NCBI RefSeq assembly: GCF_947250775.1
Contig: NZ_OX366349.1
Coordinates: forward strand, 806,001-870,000
Reading direction: 5' to 3'
Length of the DNA: 64,000 bases
Origin: Wolbachia endosymbiont (group A) of Rhinocyllus conicus
GTDB taxonomy: Bacteria; Pseudomonadota; Alphaproteobacteria; Rickettsiales; Anaplasmataceae
Shown: positions 16,840-25,201 of the stretch, in pieces
How the letters are laid out: each line of letters starts with the position of its first letter
Position numbering within the stretch: the stretch's first letter is position 1
Program-made: the position numbers and the translations under genes
The notes under the pieces: generated by a model
Database searches by the model: none
Seen by the model: only the letters and a program-made list of their open reading frames with translations
Told to the model about the DNA's origin: nothing

Positions 16840-18390
16840 CTATTTTACCACTGGTGGTTTTTCGAAAGTATGAAAAGGCGGTGGTGAAGATACCGTCCAT
16901 TCCAAGGTGTCACCTTCCCAAGGATTATCTCCAGCTTTCTTGCCCCATTTAAAGAGATGTATAACTATAAACACAAAAAACATAACTGAAACAAAGGACA
17001 TATATGAGCCAATTGAGGATATATAATTCCAAGGGATAAACGCATCAGGATAATCAGGTATACGCCTTGGCATGCCAGCTAATCCTAAGAAATGTTGAGG
17101 TAAAAAAGTGATATTGGTACTAATAAAAGTAAGCCAAAAGTGGATTTGACCTAAGCGCTCATTATATTGTTTACCCGACATTTTACCAATCCAATAATAA
17201 AAGCCAGCAAAAGCTCCAAATAATGCAGCAAGTGACATGACATAATGGAAGTGAGCAACAACATAGTAGGTATCATGCAGAAGCTTATCTATTCCACCAT
17301 GAGAAAGAATTATTCCCGTTATGCCACCGCCAACAAACATGAAAATAAAACCTAGTGCAAATAGCATAGGGGTCTTAAACTCAATTGCTCCACCCCACAT
17401 AGTTGCAATCCAGCTAAAGACTTTTACACCAGTTATAACACCGATAAAAATTGTGGTAGTGCTAAAAAATGCAGCAGCGTCAGCACTAAGCCCAACAGTG
17501 AACATATGATGAGCCCACACCATAAAGCCAAATACTGCTATACCTATCATAGCATAAACCATCCCTATGTAACCAAATACAGGTCTGTGAGAAAAAGTTG
17601 ATACAACCTGACTTATGATGCCAAATGCAGGAAAAATAATTACGTAAACTTCTGGATGACCAAAAAACCAAAATAGATGTTGAAATAACACAGGATCTCC
17701 GCCACCGGCAGGATCAAAAAAGGAAGTACCAACATTGCGATCAGTAAGAAGCATAGTTATAGCACCGGCAAGCACTGGTAAGGCAACAATCAACATAAAT
17801 GCTGTTAGCAAGACAGACCAAACAAACAGTGGCATCTTAGTTAATGACATTCCTTTTGTGCGCATGTTAAATATAGTAACTATAAAGTTGATCGCCCCAA
17901 CAATTGACGACATACCAGCAACATGAAGTGCAAGTATAGCAATGTCAACTCCTGCACTTGGATGGGACATTACCTGTGATAAAGGTGGATATAAAGTCCA
18001 ACCTGTACCTGGACCTTCACCAATAAACACTGAGAGAATGAGCAAAATAAAAGATGACACTAATAACCAAAAACTTAAATTATTCATACGAGGAAATGCC
18101 ATATCTGGTGCGCCAATCATGAGAGGTACAAACCAGTTACCAAATCCTCCCATGAGGGCTGGCATTATCATAAAAAACACCATTATCAACGCATGCCCTG
18201 TAACCATTACGTTATATAATTGATAATTATTGTTAAGTATATTAATGTGCATTAGCTGAGTGCGAATAATCACCGATAATAATCCACCAATAATTCCAGC
18301 TAATATGGAAAAAATAATGTACAGTGTCCCTATGTCTTTATGATTAGTGGAAAACAACCAACGCTTTATGCCCTTTGGTACGTCACTCAT
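16840..18390 (-). CDS. ctaD: cytochrome c oxidase subunit I
   Basis: 516 residues, twelve helices. This is the heme a/heme a3-CuB catalytic subunit that reduces oxygen and pumps protons in the inner membrane. Seen directly: TGHALIMVFFMIMP with the heme a ligand, WFFGHPEVYVIIFPAFG with the His-Tyr pair of the CuB centre, AHHMFTVG, and HDTYYVVAHFHYVMS with the heme ligands. The gene lies between ctaC (15 bases upstream) and ctaB (1 base downstream), the usual alphaproteobacterial order. Subunit III is not in the window. Confidence 0.98.
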   Translation of the reverse strand: MSDVPKGIKRWLFSTNHKDIGTLYIIFSILAGIIGGLLSVIIRTQLMHINILNNNYQLYNVMVTGHALIMVFFMIMPALMGGFGNWFVPLMIGAPDMAFPRMNNLSFWLLVSSFILLILSVFIGEGPGTGWTLYPPLSQVMSHPSAGVDIAILALHVAGMSSIVGAINFIVTIFNMRTKGMSLTKMPLFVWSVLLTAFMLIVALPVLAGAITMLLTDRNVGTSFFDPAGGGDPVLFQHLFWFFGHPEVYVIIFPAFGIISQVVSTFSHRPVFGYIGMVYAMIGIAVFGFMVWAHHMFTVGLSADAAAFFSTTTIFIGVITGVKVFSWIATMWGGAIEFKTPMLFALGFIFMFVGGGITGIILSHGGIDKLLHDTYYVVAHFHYVMSLAALFGAFAGFYYWIGKMSGKQYNERLGQIHFWLTFISTNITFLPQHFLGLAGMPRRIPDYPDAFIPWNYISSIGSYMSFVSVMFFVFIVIHLFKWGKKAGDNPWEGDTLEWTVSSPPPFHTFEKPPVVK

Positions 18391-18405
18391 ATCTATACTC
18401 CAAAT

Positions 18406-19170
18406 TTAACTCACTAATTTTCTATTTTCAATCCACTTATTAAAATCTTCTTTGCTTACTGCTTCAACAACAATTGGCATAAATCCATGGCCTTGACCAC
18501 ACAATTCATAGCACTGCCCGTAATAAACACCAGACTTTTTGATATTAAACCACGCCTCATTCAGCCTACCTGGTATCGCATCAATTTTTACACCGAAAGC
18601 CGGTACTCCCCAGCTGTGTATCACATCTCCTGCTGTAACTTGTAAACGAACGTTAGTATTAATGGGTAAAACGATGTTGTTATCAACAGAGAATAGCTTT
18701 AAATCTCCTTCGATAAAGTCTTCTTTTCCCTTAATATAACTATCAAATGACACACCTTGATATTCTGGATATTGGTAACTCCAATACCATTGATGGCCAA
18801 TAACTTTCAGTGTTATATCAGCTTTCGGTATTTCTTCCTGTAGCTTCAGTAATTTAGCGTTTTCAAAGGCTAATATACAAACAATAATCGTTGGTATAAC
18901 AAACCAAACAATTTCTAAAAGGACATTGTGGTTAGTTTGGCTTACGTTTGCCACTTTGCTTTTACGAAAGCGAAATACTACATAAGCAAGCAGCGCCCAC
19001 ACAAAAAGCATTATTGCAACCATCACAACCATTACAAACGAATGTGACCTAACTACAGCCTCCATTACTTCAGTTGCAGGAGCAGGAAATCCAAATTGCC
19101 AGGAAGTAGGAGCAGAGGCAACAGATATATTTGAGTAAAATATTATCAATAGTGCAAATAACTTCACCAT
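18406..19170 (-). CDS. ctaC: cytochrome c oxidase subunit II
   Basis: 254 residues. The subunit takes electrons from cytochrome c through its CuA centre. It has an N-terminal signal-like segment ending near ASA at 18-20, then two membrane helices (about 44-66 and 85-103) and a periplasmic cupredoxin domain. CuA ligands are complete: His185, Cys220, Cys224, His228 and Met231 in CYELCGQGHGFM. HQWYWSYQYPE is the conserved aromatic patch. It is the first gene of the oxidase cluster; the 540 bases upstream are noncoding. Confidence 0.97.
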   Translation of the reverse strand: MVKLFALLIIFYSNISVASAPTSWQFGFPAPATEVMEAVVRSHSFVMVVMVAIMLFVWALLAYVVFRFRKSKVANVSQTNHNVLLEIVWFVIPTIIVCILAFENAKLLKLQEEIPKADITLKVIGHQWYWSYQYPEYQGVSFDSYIKGKEDFIEGDLKLFSVDNNIVLPINTNVRLQVTAGDVIHSWGVPAFGVKIDAIPGRLNEAWFNIKKSGVYYGQCYELCGQGHGFMPIVVEAVSKEDFNKWIENRKLVS

Positions 19171-19392
19171 ATCTTTTGTTTGTTTGCTATAAAACTAAAT
19201 GATATACTGTATAATAGTATATATAAACTTACTATGCAAATAGAGATTAGTGATGGTTAATAATTTTTTAGCATTCAATAAGTATAATAGTACAATACTA
19301 ATTTGAGGAAAAAAGCATTTACATAAATCTATTGTAAGGAAAAATATTATGATATTTTAAATTAAGTATTTACTTTAAGTAAATTCTATAAT

Positions 19393-19468
19393 AAGTTTAA
19401 TAGTGTCTGTTACTGCTAATAACCCTCTAGCCTCACACCTAAAAGCAGTAACAGACACTATTAAACTT
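19393..19468. repeat. perfect 25-bp inverted repeat (large hairpin)
   Basis: 19393-19417 (AAGTTTAATAGTGTCTGTTA onward) is the exact reverse complement of 19444-19468, with a 26-base loop (19418-19443). It lies in the 540-base gap between ctaC and the HlyD-family gene. Both flanking genes are on the minus strand. It could be a strong terminator, a small structured RNA or paired ends of a lost element. The rest of 19171-19713 holds only AT-rich sequence and one weak 52-codon frame (19553-19711, plus strand, no ribosome site). Confidence 0.7.
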
Positions 19469-19713
19469 TATGACAAGTTTATAATTTGCAAGATCAAAAT
19501 CTTACAAGTTCCTTTATTTTATTATACATTGCAGTTTGTTAATTAACTTTTAATGCCTATGGTAGCATTTACAGCTTGGACCAAAGATTTACGCATTATA
19601 GAAAATAATTATAAAAAAACACACTATATTTGTATACCATACAAACTTTTTTCATTCTGCATAGCTGAGTTACTAGATTCTGTAAACGAAATCTTTAGAG
19701 AAGCCAAATAGAG

Positions 19714-21234
19714 CTACCTTTCTATAAAAGACCTATCGACTGTTGCAATTATAGGCGTAAACAAGAATGATAAAAGAGTACGGGATTGAGTAACTATGTA
19801 CACTTCTGCTGGCATACCAGGGTATAGGTATACGTTTTTAAACTGAGCAAGCTCTGACTTTGGTATCACCACGCGCACTGAATAATAACGCCCTAGTCTT
19901 GGATCATCAAGAGCATCAGGAGAAATATGGCTTACTATACCACTAATTAAACTTAAACGACGTGCACTGTAAGCACTCAGCCGGACTTTAACCTTTAGCC
20001 CTTCTAGCCCATCAATAGAGACTATGTTGCTATCTTTCTTTTGTGCTGACAGTACCTCTTCTATGTTTCTGGTCTGAATTTTAGCATCTATTATTAGGTC
20101 ATCATCCGATGGCACTACGCTCATGATTGGAACTCCAGATTGTATAACACCACCTTCAGTATGGTATCTTATATCTGTGACTATCCCATCTTGAGGGGAT
20201 TTAATTATTGTACGTGCTAATGAATCTTCAGCAACCATCAGCCTCTCTTTCAAGTCTGCAATAGACGTACTAACTTCCTTAAGTTCAGCGTTTGCTCTTT
20301 CTTGAGAATCATTTCTCACGTTTATAATTTCTAATTCATTCTCTCCAATTTTTTGCTGCACTTGAGATATTGCAGAACGGTAATGTCCAACTCTGCCTTC
20401 AATTTCAGCAAACTGTTTTTCTAAAGCTAAAATGTGTGGTTTGCTTATATGGCCACTATCAAGTAATTGTCTTTTTGTTTCCAACTCCTCAGTTATCAAG
20501 TCATATTGCTTATGAGCTGCATTTAGTTGAAAGTTTAGCCCAGCTAATTCATCATTTAACTGCTTTATACGTTGTTGCAGTATGTCTGTTTTTCCCAATA
20601 TGCTCTTTCTCTGAGAGTTGAACAACTTTACTTGATTCTTTATCGCTTTATTTACAAGTTCATCGTGAGATAATTTTTTAACCTCATCAGGAAACTCGAG
20701 CGTGTCTAAATCTCCTCTGATTGCAATAAGCCTTGCTTCTGTTGCTAAAAATGATAAGAGCTTCTCTTTGATAATACTTAAATTCGCCTTCTCGTTAACA
20801 TCACTCAACAAAACTAGAGGCTCATCTTTTTTAACTGCTTGGCTCTCTTTGACTAAAATTTTGCTTATTATTCCTCCGCCCAAGTGTTGAACTATTTTCC
20901 TATTTGAAGATACAATAACTTCTCCACTTGCATGCACCGCACCGTCAATTGGAGCTATAGCCGACCAAATACCACCTATCCCAAAAAAGATGAGTATTAC
21001 TACCAGACCAAAAAATAGTGGTCCCCATGTTACTCTCAGAACTTCATTTACGTTATTACTTTCGCGTTTTAAAATAAAATTTATCACTGCATCAATCAAT
21101 GCAAACGTCTTATCCAAAAATTTTGGGTACTTCTTCTTTTTATTTTTTGCTCCTTGCATATTTATATTATCACTATGGCCAATCAGGCCTGTCAAAGAAA
21201 ATCCAGCGCTAAGCTTTTTTAACTTACTTATCAT
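19714..21234 (-). CDS. type I secretion membrane-fusion (HlyD-family) protein
   Basis: About 506 residues from the ATG at 21234; an upstream in-frame ATG at 21306 would add 24 residues, and neither has a clear ribosome site. It is the periplasmic adaptor that links an inner-membrane ABC exporter to a TolC-like channel. A cytoplasmic N-terminus, one membrane helix (GPLFFGLVVILIFFGIGGIW) and DGAVHASGEVIVSSNRKIVQ, the start of the split lipoyl domain, come first. Long coiled-coil hairpins follow (about 150-350), then the returning half-lipoyl domain with SPQDGIVTDIRYHTEGGVI and the beta-barrel end LYPGMPAEVYI. It resembles the AprE/PrtE group. The ABC and TolC partners are not in the window. Confidence 0.9.
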   Translation of the reverse strand: MISKLKKLSAGFSLTGLIGHSDNINMQGAKNKKKKYPKFLDKTFALIDAVINFILKRESNNVNEVLRVTWGPLFFGLVVILIFFGIGGIWSAIAPIDGAVHASGEVIVSSNRKIVQHLGGGIISKILVKESQAVKKDEPLVLLSDVNEKANLSIIKEKLLSFLATEARLIAIRGDLDTLEFPDEVKKLSHDELVNKAIKNQVKLFNSQRKSILGKTDILQQRIKQLNDELAGLNFQLNAAHKQYDLITEELETKRQLLDSGHISKPHILALEKQFAEIEGRVGHYRSAISQVQQKIGENELEIINVRNDSQERANAELKEVSTSIADLKERLMVAEDSLARTIIKSPQDGIVTDIRYHTEGGVIQSGVPIMSVVPSDDDLIIDAKIQTRNIEEVLSAQKKDSNIVSIDGLEGLKVKVRLSAYSARRLSLISGIVSHISPDALDDPRLGRYYSVRVVIPKSELAQFKNVYLYPGMPAEVYIVTQSRTLLSFLFTPIIATVDRSFIER

Positions 21235-21500
21235 AATACTACTGTGAATTTGTGTTAACTCAAGATAACACACAAAAACAAAGAATCTATAATTTAGGCA
21301 TTCCATTTAGACTGCAGAGCACCAGAATAAACTATTTAGTAACAATTCCTGCATCAACTATGTTTTTAAAATTTTTTGACGTTTAACTTTATTATAACTT
21401 TTCCTTTATTTTGTGAATATCTGAGTTACTTATATTATGTAAGAAATCTATTGCCAACCAGTCGATATTCTGTTAGGAATTAAGATAATATAAAGTTATT

Positions 21501-22235
21501 ATGTTTAGATTGGAAAGTAGAAAGTTCCTGATCACTGGCGCATCAGGCGGAATAGGGCAAGCAATTGTAAAAATTATGCACAAAGCCGGAGCAACTTTAT
21601 GTATTTCTGGCACAAAAAAAGAAGTGCTCGAAGAAGTTGCTAAACAATATGAAAAAAATATGCACATACTCCCTTGTGACTTATCAAATGCTGAGGAAGT
21701 AAATCAACTAGTAAATAGAGCAAGTGAGTTGATGGAAGGCTTTGACGGGCTTATATGCAATGCGGGCATTACGCGAGACAGTTTATTATTGAGAATGACA
21801 GATGAAGCATGGCAAAAAGTAATTGATATTAACTTGAGCTCTACATTTAAGCTGAGTAGAGAAGCATGTAAGAGACTAATTAAGAATAATTGGGGAAGAA
21901 TTATAAATATTTCCTCAATAATAGGGCTGACAGGAAACGCCGGGCAAGCAAATTATGCAGCGTCTAAAGCTGGAATAATAGCTATGAGCAAATCTATAGC
22001 AAAAGAAGTTGCAAGTCGTAATATAACAGTAAATTGTATTGCTCCTGGGTTTATAGATACTAAAATGACTGAAGTTTTAAATGAAGGACAAAAGGGAAAA
22101 ATATTAGATAATATTCCAATGAAAAGAATGGGAACAGGGGAAGAAATAGCAGCAGGGGTATTATTTTTAGCAAGTGATGAAGCAAAATATATAACAGGGC
22201 ATGTGCTTAACATTAATGGTGGGTTATTTATGTAG
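21501..22235 (+). CDS. fabG: 3-oxoacyl-[ACP] reductase
   Basis: 244 residues. This short-chain dehydrogenase performs the first reduction step of fatty-acid elongation with NADPH. Visible motifs: GASGGIGQ cofactor loop (13-20), CNAGITRD (86-93), and catalytic Ser139, Tyr152 and Lys156 in the NYAASKAG region; the C-terminal GHVLNINGG is typical. Length is normal. It stands alone on the plus strand, followed by the VirB2 gene about 95 bases later. Confidence 0.95.
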   Translation: MFRLESRKFLITGASGGIGQAIVKIMHKAGATLCISGTKKEVLEEVAKQYEKNMHILPCDLSNAEEVNQLVNRASELMEGFDGLICNAGITRDSLLLRMTDEAWQKVIDINLSSTFKLSREACKRLIKNNWGRIINISSIIGLTGNAGQANYAASKAGIIAMSKSIAKEVASRNITVNCIAPGFIDTKMTEVLNEGQKGKILDNIPMKRMGTGEEIAAGVLFLASDEAKYITGHVLNINGGLFM

Positions 22236-22330
22236 CAACACTTATGTATAGACAAATTATAATTTTTACTTTAAAATAAAAATATGTGTAGGTTTGCGTT
22301 TGCGTTAATTTGTTATTTAAAGGCAAGAAA

Positions 22331-22666
22331 ATGAGCTCTATAATAAAAAGATTTTTTAGTGTTTTTTGTGTAGTATTACTTTTCTCTTTCTCAGGTTATG
22401 CAGCTACCGCTGATCCTGATATGGATGACACAACTAAAGTAATATGCAATATTATTGGTTACGTTTGGGGAATAGGCGGTCCACTTATGACGGTAGTAAT
22501 AATTGGTGCAGCTTTGCTTGCAATATTTGGCAGGATGCCGTGGCCAGCCCTCTTTGCTCTAGGCATGTTCTGTGGTGTATTTTTTGGCGCTAAAACTATC
22601 ATAACGAAAATTATGCCCAACGTAAGTAATGAAGCAAAAGCTATGTTGGAAAAGTGTGGAAAATAA
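22331..22666 (+). CDS. virB2: VirB2-type type IV secretion pilin
   Basis: 111 residues from ATG at 22331 (AAGGCAAG upstream). It has a signal peptide ending about GYA, then a short mature protein with two hydrophobic helices (GGPLMTVVIIGAALLAIFG and PALFALGMFCGVFFGA) separated by RMPWPA. Cysteines lie near both ends (VICN, EKCGK). This is the TrbC/VirB2 major pilin pattern. Rickettsiales often keep several dispersed virB2 copies, which fits its position away from other vir genes. Role in surface display or effector transfer is inferred from the family. Confidence 0.85.
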   Translation: MSSIIKRFFSVFCVVLLFSFSGYAATADPDMDDTTKVICNIIGYVWGIGGPLMTVVIIGAALLAIFGRMPWPALFALGMFCGVFFGAKTIITKIMPNVSNEAKAMLEKCGK

Positions 22667-22672
22667 CCCATA

Positions 22673-22694
22673 AAAGTGCAGAAATGCTTTTTTG
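22673..22694. terminator. candidate terminator between convergent virB2 and the M48 gene
   Basis: AAAAGTGCA and TGCTTTTTT pair around a GAAA tetraloop with one mismatch and end in six T. It sits exactly in the 28-base gap between the two convergent genes, so it could work in both directions. Confidence 0.5.
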
Positions 22695-23975
22695 TTATCC
22701 ATTAAATCGCTTCATATCTTCAACTTGCAACAAATAAGGACTATCTTTTGGTAGAGTTTTAACAGCTAGCTCAGCATATTTTGTAAATTGCTTTAAATCA
22801 CCTTCAATACAAGCCTTTTTTGTCAAGGCAAAATAATGCATTGCCGTATCAGCTTCACATTTATATGCAATGCTTAAATATTTCCAGACAAAAGCGTTAT
22901 TTGGTTCTACATTCAAAATCTGCTCCAGGTAAAAAATCGCCTTTTTTGCATCACCGTGTAATAATAAAGTATGAGATAATGCAAGTTTCACTAAATAACT
23001 GTTTTTCTCAGATAAATACCTAAGCGATTCCTCATACATTTTTATTGCTTCACTTAAATTTCCGGCCTTGTATAGCATTTCTGCTTTTAATTCATATAGG
23101 TATGGGTCATTGCGTGACTCTTGAATCAATGAATTAACTTTAGCAATAGCCTCTTCTATCTTTCCTTGCCTATAGCAAACTATAGCATTTACATACTCAG
23201 AATTATTTTCATATTTATTAGATAACACATGAATAGGAACAAAGAAAGAGTCTAACTTTGCAACCACACGCTCAAACTTTAGTAACTTATCCGCAAAAAT
23301 TGGTTTTACGTTGTTTTTGACCTTATAATTTTGTACAGCAAATATGCGTTTCTCACTAAGTGGGTGAGTGCGGAAATATTCCTCGGTGTTCTCATGCTCA
23401 ATACTTTTAAAATAATCAAAAATCTCTTTCATACCTGAATTATCATAGCCAGATTCATCAAGGTACCTTAAAGCATAGCTATCTGCTACACTTTCTTGCT
23501 CTTGAGAATAGTTAAAAAATAGCCCTGAACTGAGTGCTACACCACTAAGCAAAATTGCACCAGCAACCTGAGGGTTAATGATAATACTAGAAACTAATCC
23601 TACCATATAACTAATCATTGCTATCGATTGAAAATAACCCATAGCACTACTCATTTGCAATATATGACCAGCAGATATGTGAGCAATCTCATGTGCTAAT
23701 ATACCAAGCAGGACATAAGGTTTAGCCGAGTATTGTAAAAGTCCTAAATGAATGAAGATACTGTTGTTGTTAATTACAAAAGCATTAATCGAATTATCAT
23801 TAATTATAAAAACTTTCATTCGGTCACTATCAATGTTTGCAGCGAAAAATAAAGGTTGCGCTAGCTCTTTCACTATTGCTTCCACTTCACTATCTCTAAT
23901 AATGTTAATAGAGTAAGCATTATTATAATATGCAAAAAAGAACAATAAGGTCAAAAACTTAGCAATTCTAAACAT
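22695..23975 (-). CDS. M48-family periplasmic zinc protease with TPR repeats (BepA-like)
   Basis: 426 residues. It has a signal peptide (1-20), then a peptidase M48 domain with HEIAH at 95-99 and the glutamate zinc ligand in QESVADSYALRYL. A hydrophobic hairpin lies between them, and the FRTHPLSEKRI motif follows. From about residue 260 several tetratricopeptide repeats follow (NDPYLYELKAEMLYKAGNLS, YLEQILNVEPNNAFVWKYLS). This is the architecture of BepA/YfgC, which assists or degrades outer-membrane proteins such as LptD. Length is slightly below that of E. coli BepA. Confidence 0.9.
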   Translation of the reverse strand: MFRIAKFLTLLFFFAYYNNAYSINIIRDSEVEAIVKELAQPLFFAANIDSDRMKVFIINDNSINAFVINNNSIFIHLGLLQYSAKPYVLLGILAHEIAHISAGHILQMSSAMGYFQSIAMISYMVGLVSSIIINPQVAGAILLSGVALSSGLFFNYSQEQESVADSYALRYLDESGYDNSGMKEIFDYFKSIEHENTEEYFRTHPLSEKRIFAVQNYKVKNNVKPIFADKLLKFERVVAKLDSFFVPIHVLSNKYENNSEYVNAIVCYRQGKIEEAIAKVNSLIQESRNDPYLYELKAEMLYKAGNLSEAIKMYEESLRYLSEKNSYLVKLALSHTLLLHGDAKKAIFYLEQILNVEPNNAFVWKYLSIAYKCEADTAMHYFALTKKACIEGDLKQFTKYAELAVKTLPKDSPYLLQVEDMKRFNG

Positions 23976-24046
23976 GGAAATTCTGTGCTTGTATAATTTA
24001 TAGGAATTCTATATTTTAACACTTAAATTATACAAATTTATAAACG

Positions 24047-24691
24047 CTAGTTTAATTTTTTAACGTAACTGATAAGTTTGTCGATGGTAGTTAACTTAAT
24101 TTTATGTTGTTCAGCAAATTTAAGTAACTGAGGTAAGCGCATCATAGAGCCATCATCATTCACTAATTCACAAATAACTGCTGAATGATCAAACCCTACT
24201 AACTTCGCCATTTCAACACTCGCTTCAGTATGACCAGCACGTTGTGCCACCCCACCTTTATGTGCAATTACAGGAAAAACATGACCTGGAGTTATGATGT
24301 CATCCTGAGTGCCATCCTTGTTGATAGCAGCATGTATAGTTTTCGTTCTATCCTCTGCTGAAACACCGGTTGTAATGCCATAACGTGCATCAATTGATGT
24401 AGTAAATGCGGTATGATTTTCACCAATATTTTTCTTTTCCATGAAATTAAGGCCCAACCTCTTCATGTGAAATTTAGTCATTGCTAAGCACACAACCCCT
24501 GTACCGTACCTAACCATAAAAGCCATATGTTCTGGTTTTACTTTTTCAGCTAAGACAACCAAATCACCTTCATTCTCTCTACTTTCATCATCAACTAAAA
24601 TGAATAATTTACCGGAACGAGCATCCTCTAATACATCTTCCACAGAAGAAATACCGGGTAGACTCATTGAAGCATAAGTGGCCTGTACCAT
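24047..24691 (-). CDS. ribB: 3,4-dihydroxy-2-butanone-4-phosphate synthase
   Basis: 214 residues. It makes the four-carbon precursor of riboflavin from ribulose-5-phosphate. The metal and substrate residues lie in DDESRENEGDLV, and GTGVVCLAMT, RYGITTGVSAEDR, ITPGHVFPV and RAGHTEASV are all present. It is a stand-alone RibB without the GTP cyclohydrolase II domain. Riboflavin synthesis is typically kept in Wolbachia and may feed the host. It starts 6 bases after greA on the same strand. Confidence 0.95.
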   Translation of the reverse strand: MVQATYASMSLPGISSVEDVLEDARSGKLFILVDDESRENEGDLVVLAEKVKPEHMAFMVRYGTGVVCLAMTKFHMKRLGLNFMEKKNIGENHTAFTTSIDARYGITTGVSAEDRTKTIHAAINKDGTQDDIITPGHVFPVIAHKGGVAQRAGHTEASVEMAKLVGFDHSAVICELVNDDGSMMRLPQLLKFAEQHKIKLTTIDKLISYVKKLN

Positions 24692-24697
24692 AATAAT

Positions 24698-25192
24698 TTA
24701 CTTAAATTCAATCTTAACTATTTTATACAATTTCTCTCCATTTGGCACTGTCACTTCCACATACTCACCGACTTTTCTGCCGATTAAGGCACTCCCAAGT
24801 GGTGAACTAGTAGATATTAACTGCTTTGAAACATCAGCTTCATATTCGCCTACAACCTTATAAACATATTCCACTTCACCGTTATTATCACTTAACATGC
24901 TTAATGTCACAGTTGCACCAAACATTACTGAATCACCAGACAAATTTTTTACTTCTATTACTTCCGCATGTGAGAGCTTACTTTCTATCTCCATTATACG
25001 GCCTTCAATAAAACCTAACCTTTCCCGTGCTGCATGATACTCTGCATTTTCAGACAAATCACCTTGATCACGAGCATCAGAAATAGCCTGTATCACAGAA
25101 GGTTTTTCTTCCTTTAATTTTTCAAGTTCGGCTTGCATATTCTCAAAACCTTCCCTCGTCATAGGAAATTTATTAATAATGGATGAAGCCAT
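24698..25192 (-). CDS. greA: transcription elongation factor GreA
   Basis: 164 residues from the ATG at 25192, with AGGTGG just upstream; a GTG 9 bases earlier is less likely. GreA rescues backtracked RNA polymerase by stimulating transcript cleavage. The N-terminal coiled coil carries the acidic tip motif DARDQGDLSENAEYHAARE, and the C-terminal domain contains SPLGSALIGRKVGE. Placed directly after atpA and before ribB on the same strand. Confidence 0.97.
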   Translation of the reverse strand: MASSIINKFPMTREGFENMQAELEKLKEEKPSVIQAISDARDQGDLSENAEYHAARERLGFIEGRIMEIESKLSHAEVIEVKNLSGDSVMFGATVTLSMLSDNNGEVEYVYKVVGEYEADVSKQLISTSSPLGSALIGRKVGEYVEVTVPNGEKLYKIVKIEFK

Positions 25193-25201
25193 AATCACCA
25201 C

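Noticed and set aside
17321..18223. Plus-strand open frames inside ctaD
   Set aside because: They lie antisense to the highly conserved subunit I gene; translations are not protein-like.
19553..19711. 52-codon plus-strand frame between ctaC and the HlyD-family gene
   Set aside because: No ribosome site, very AT-rich, and antisense to the intergenic end; kept only as a remark.
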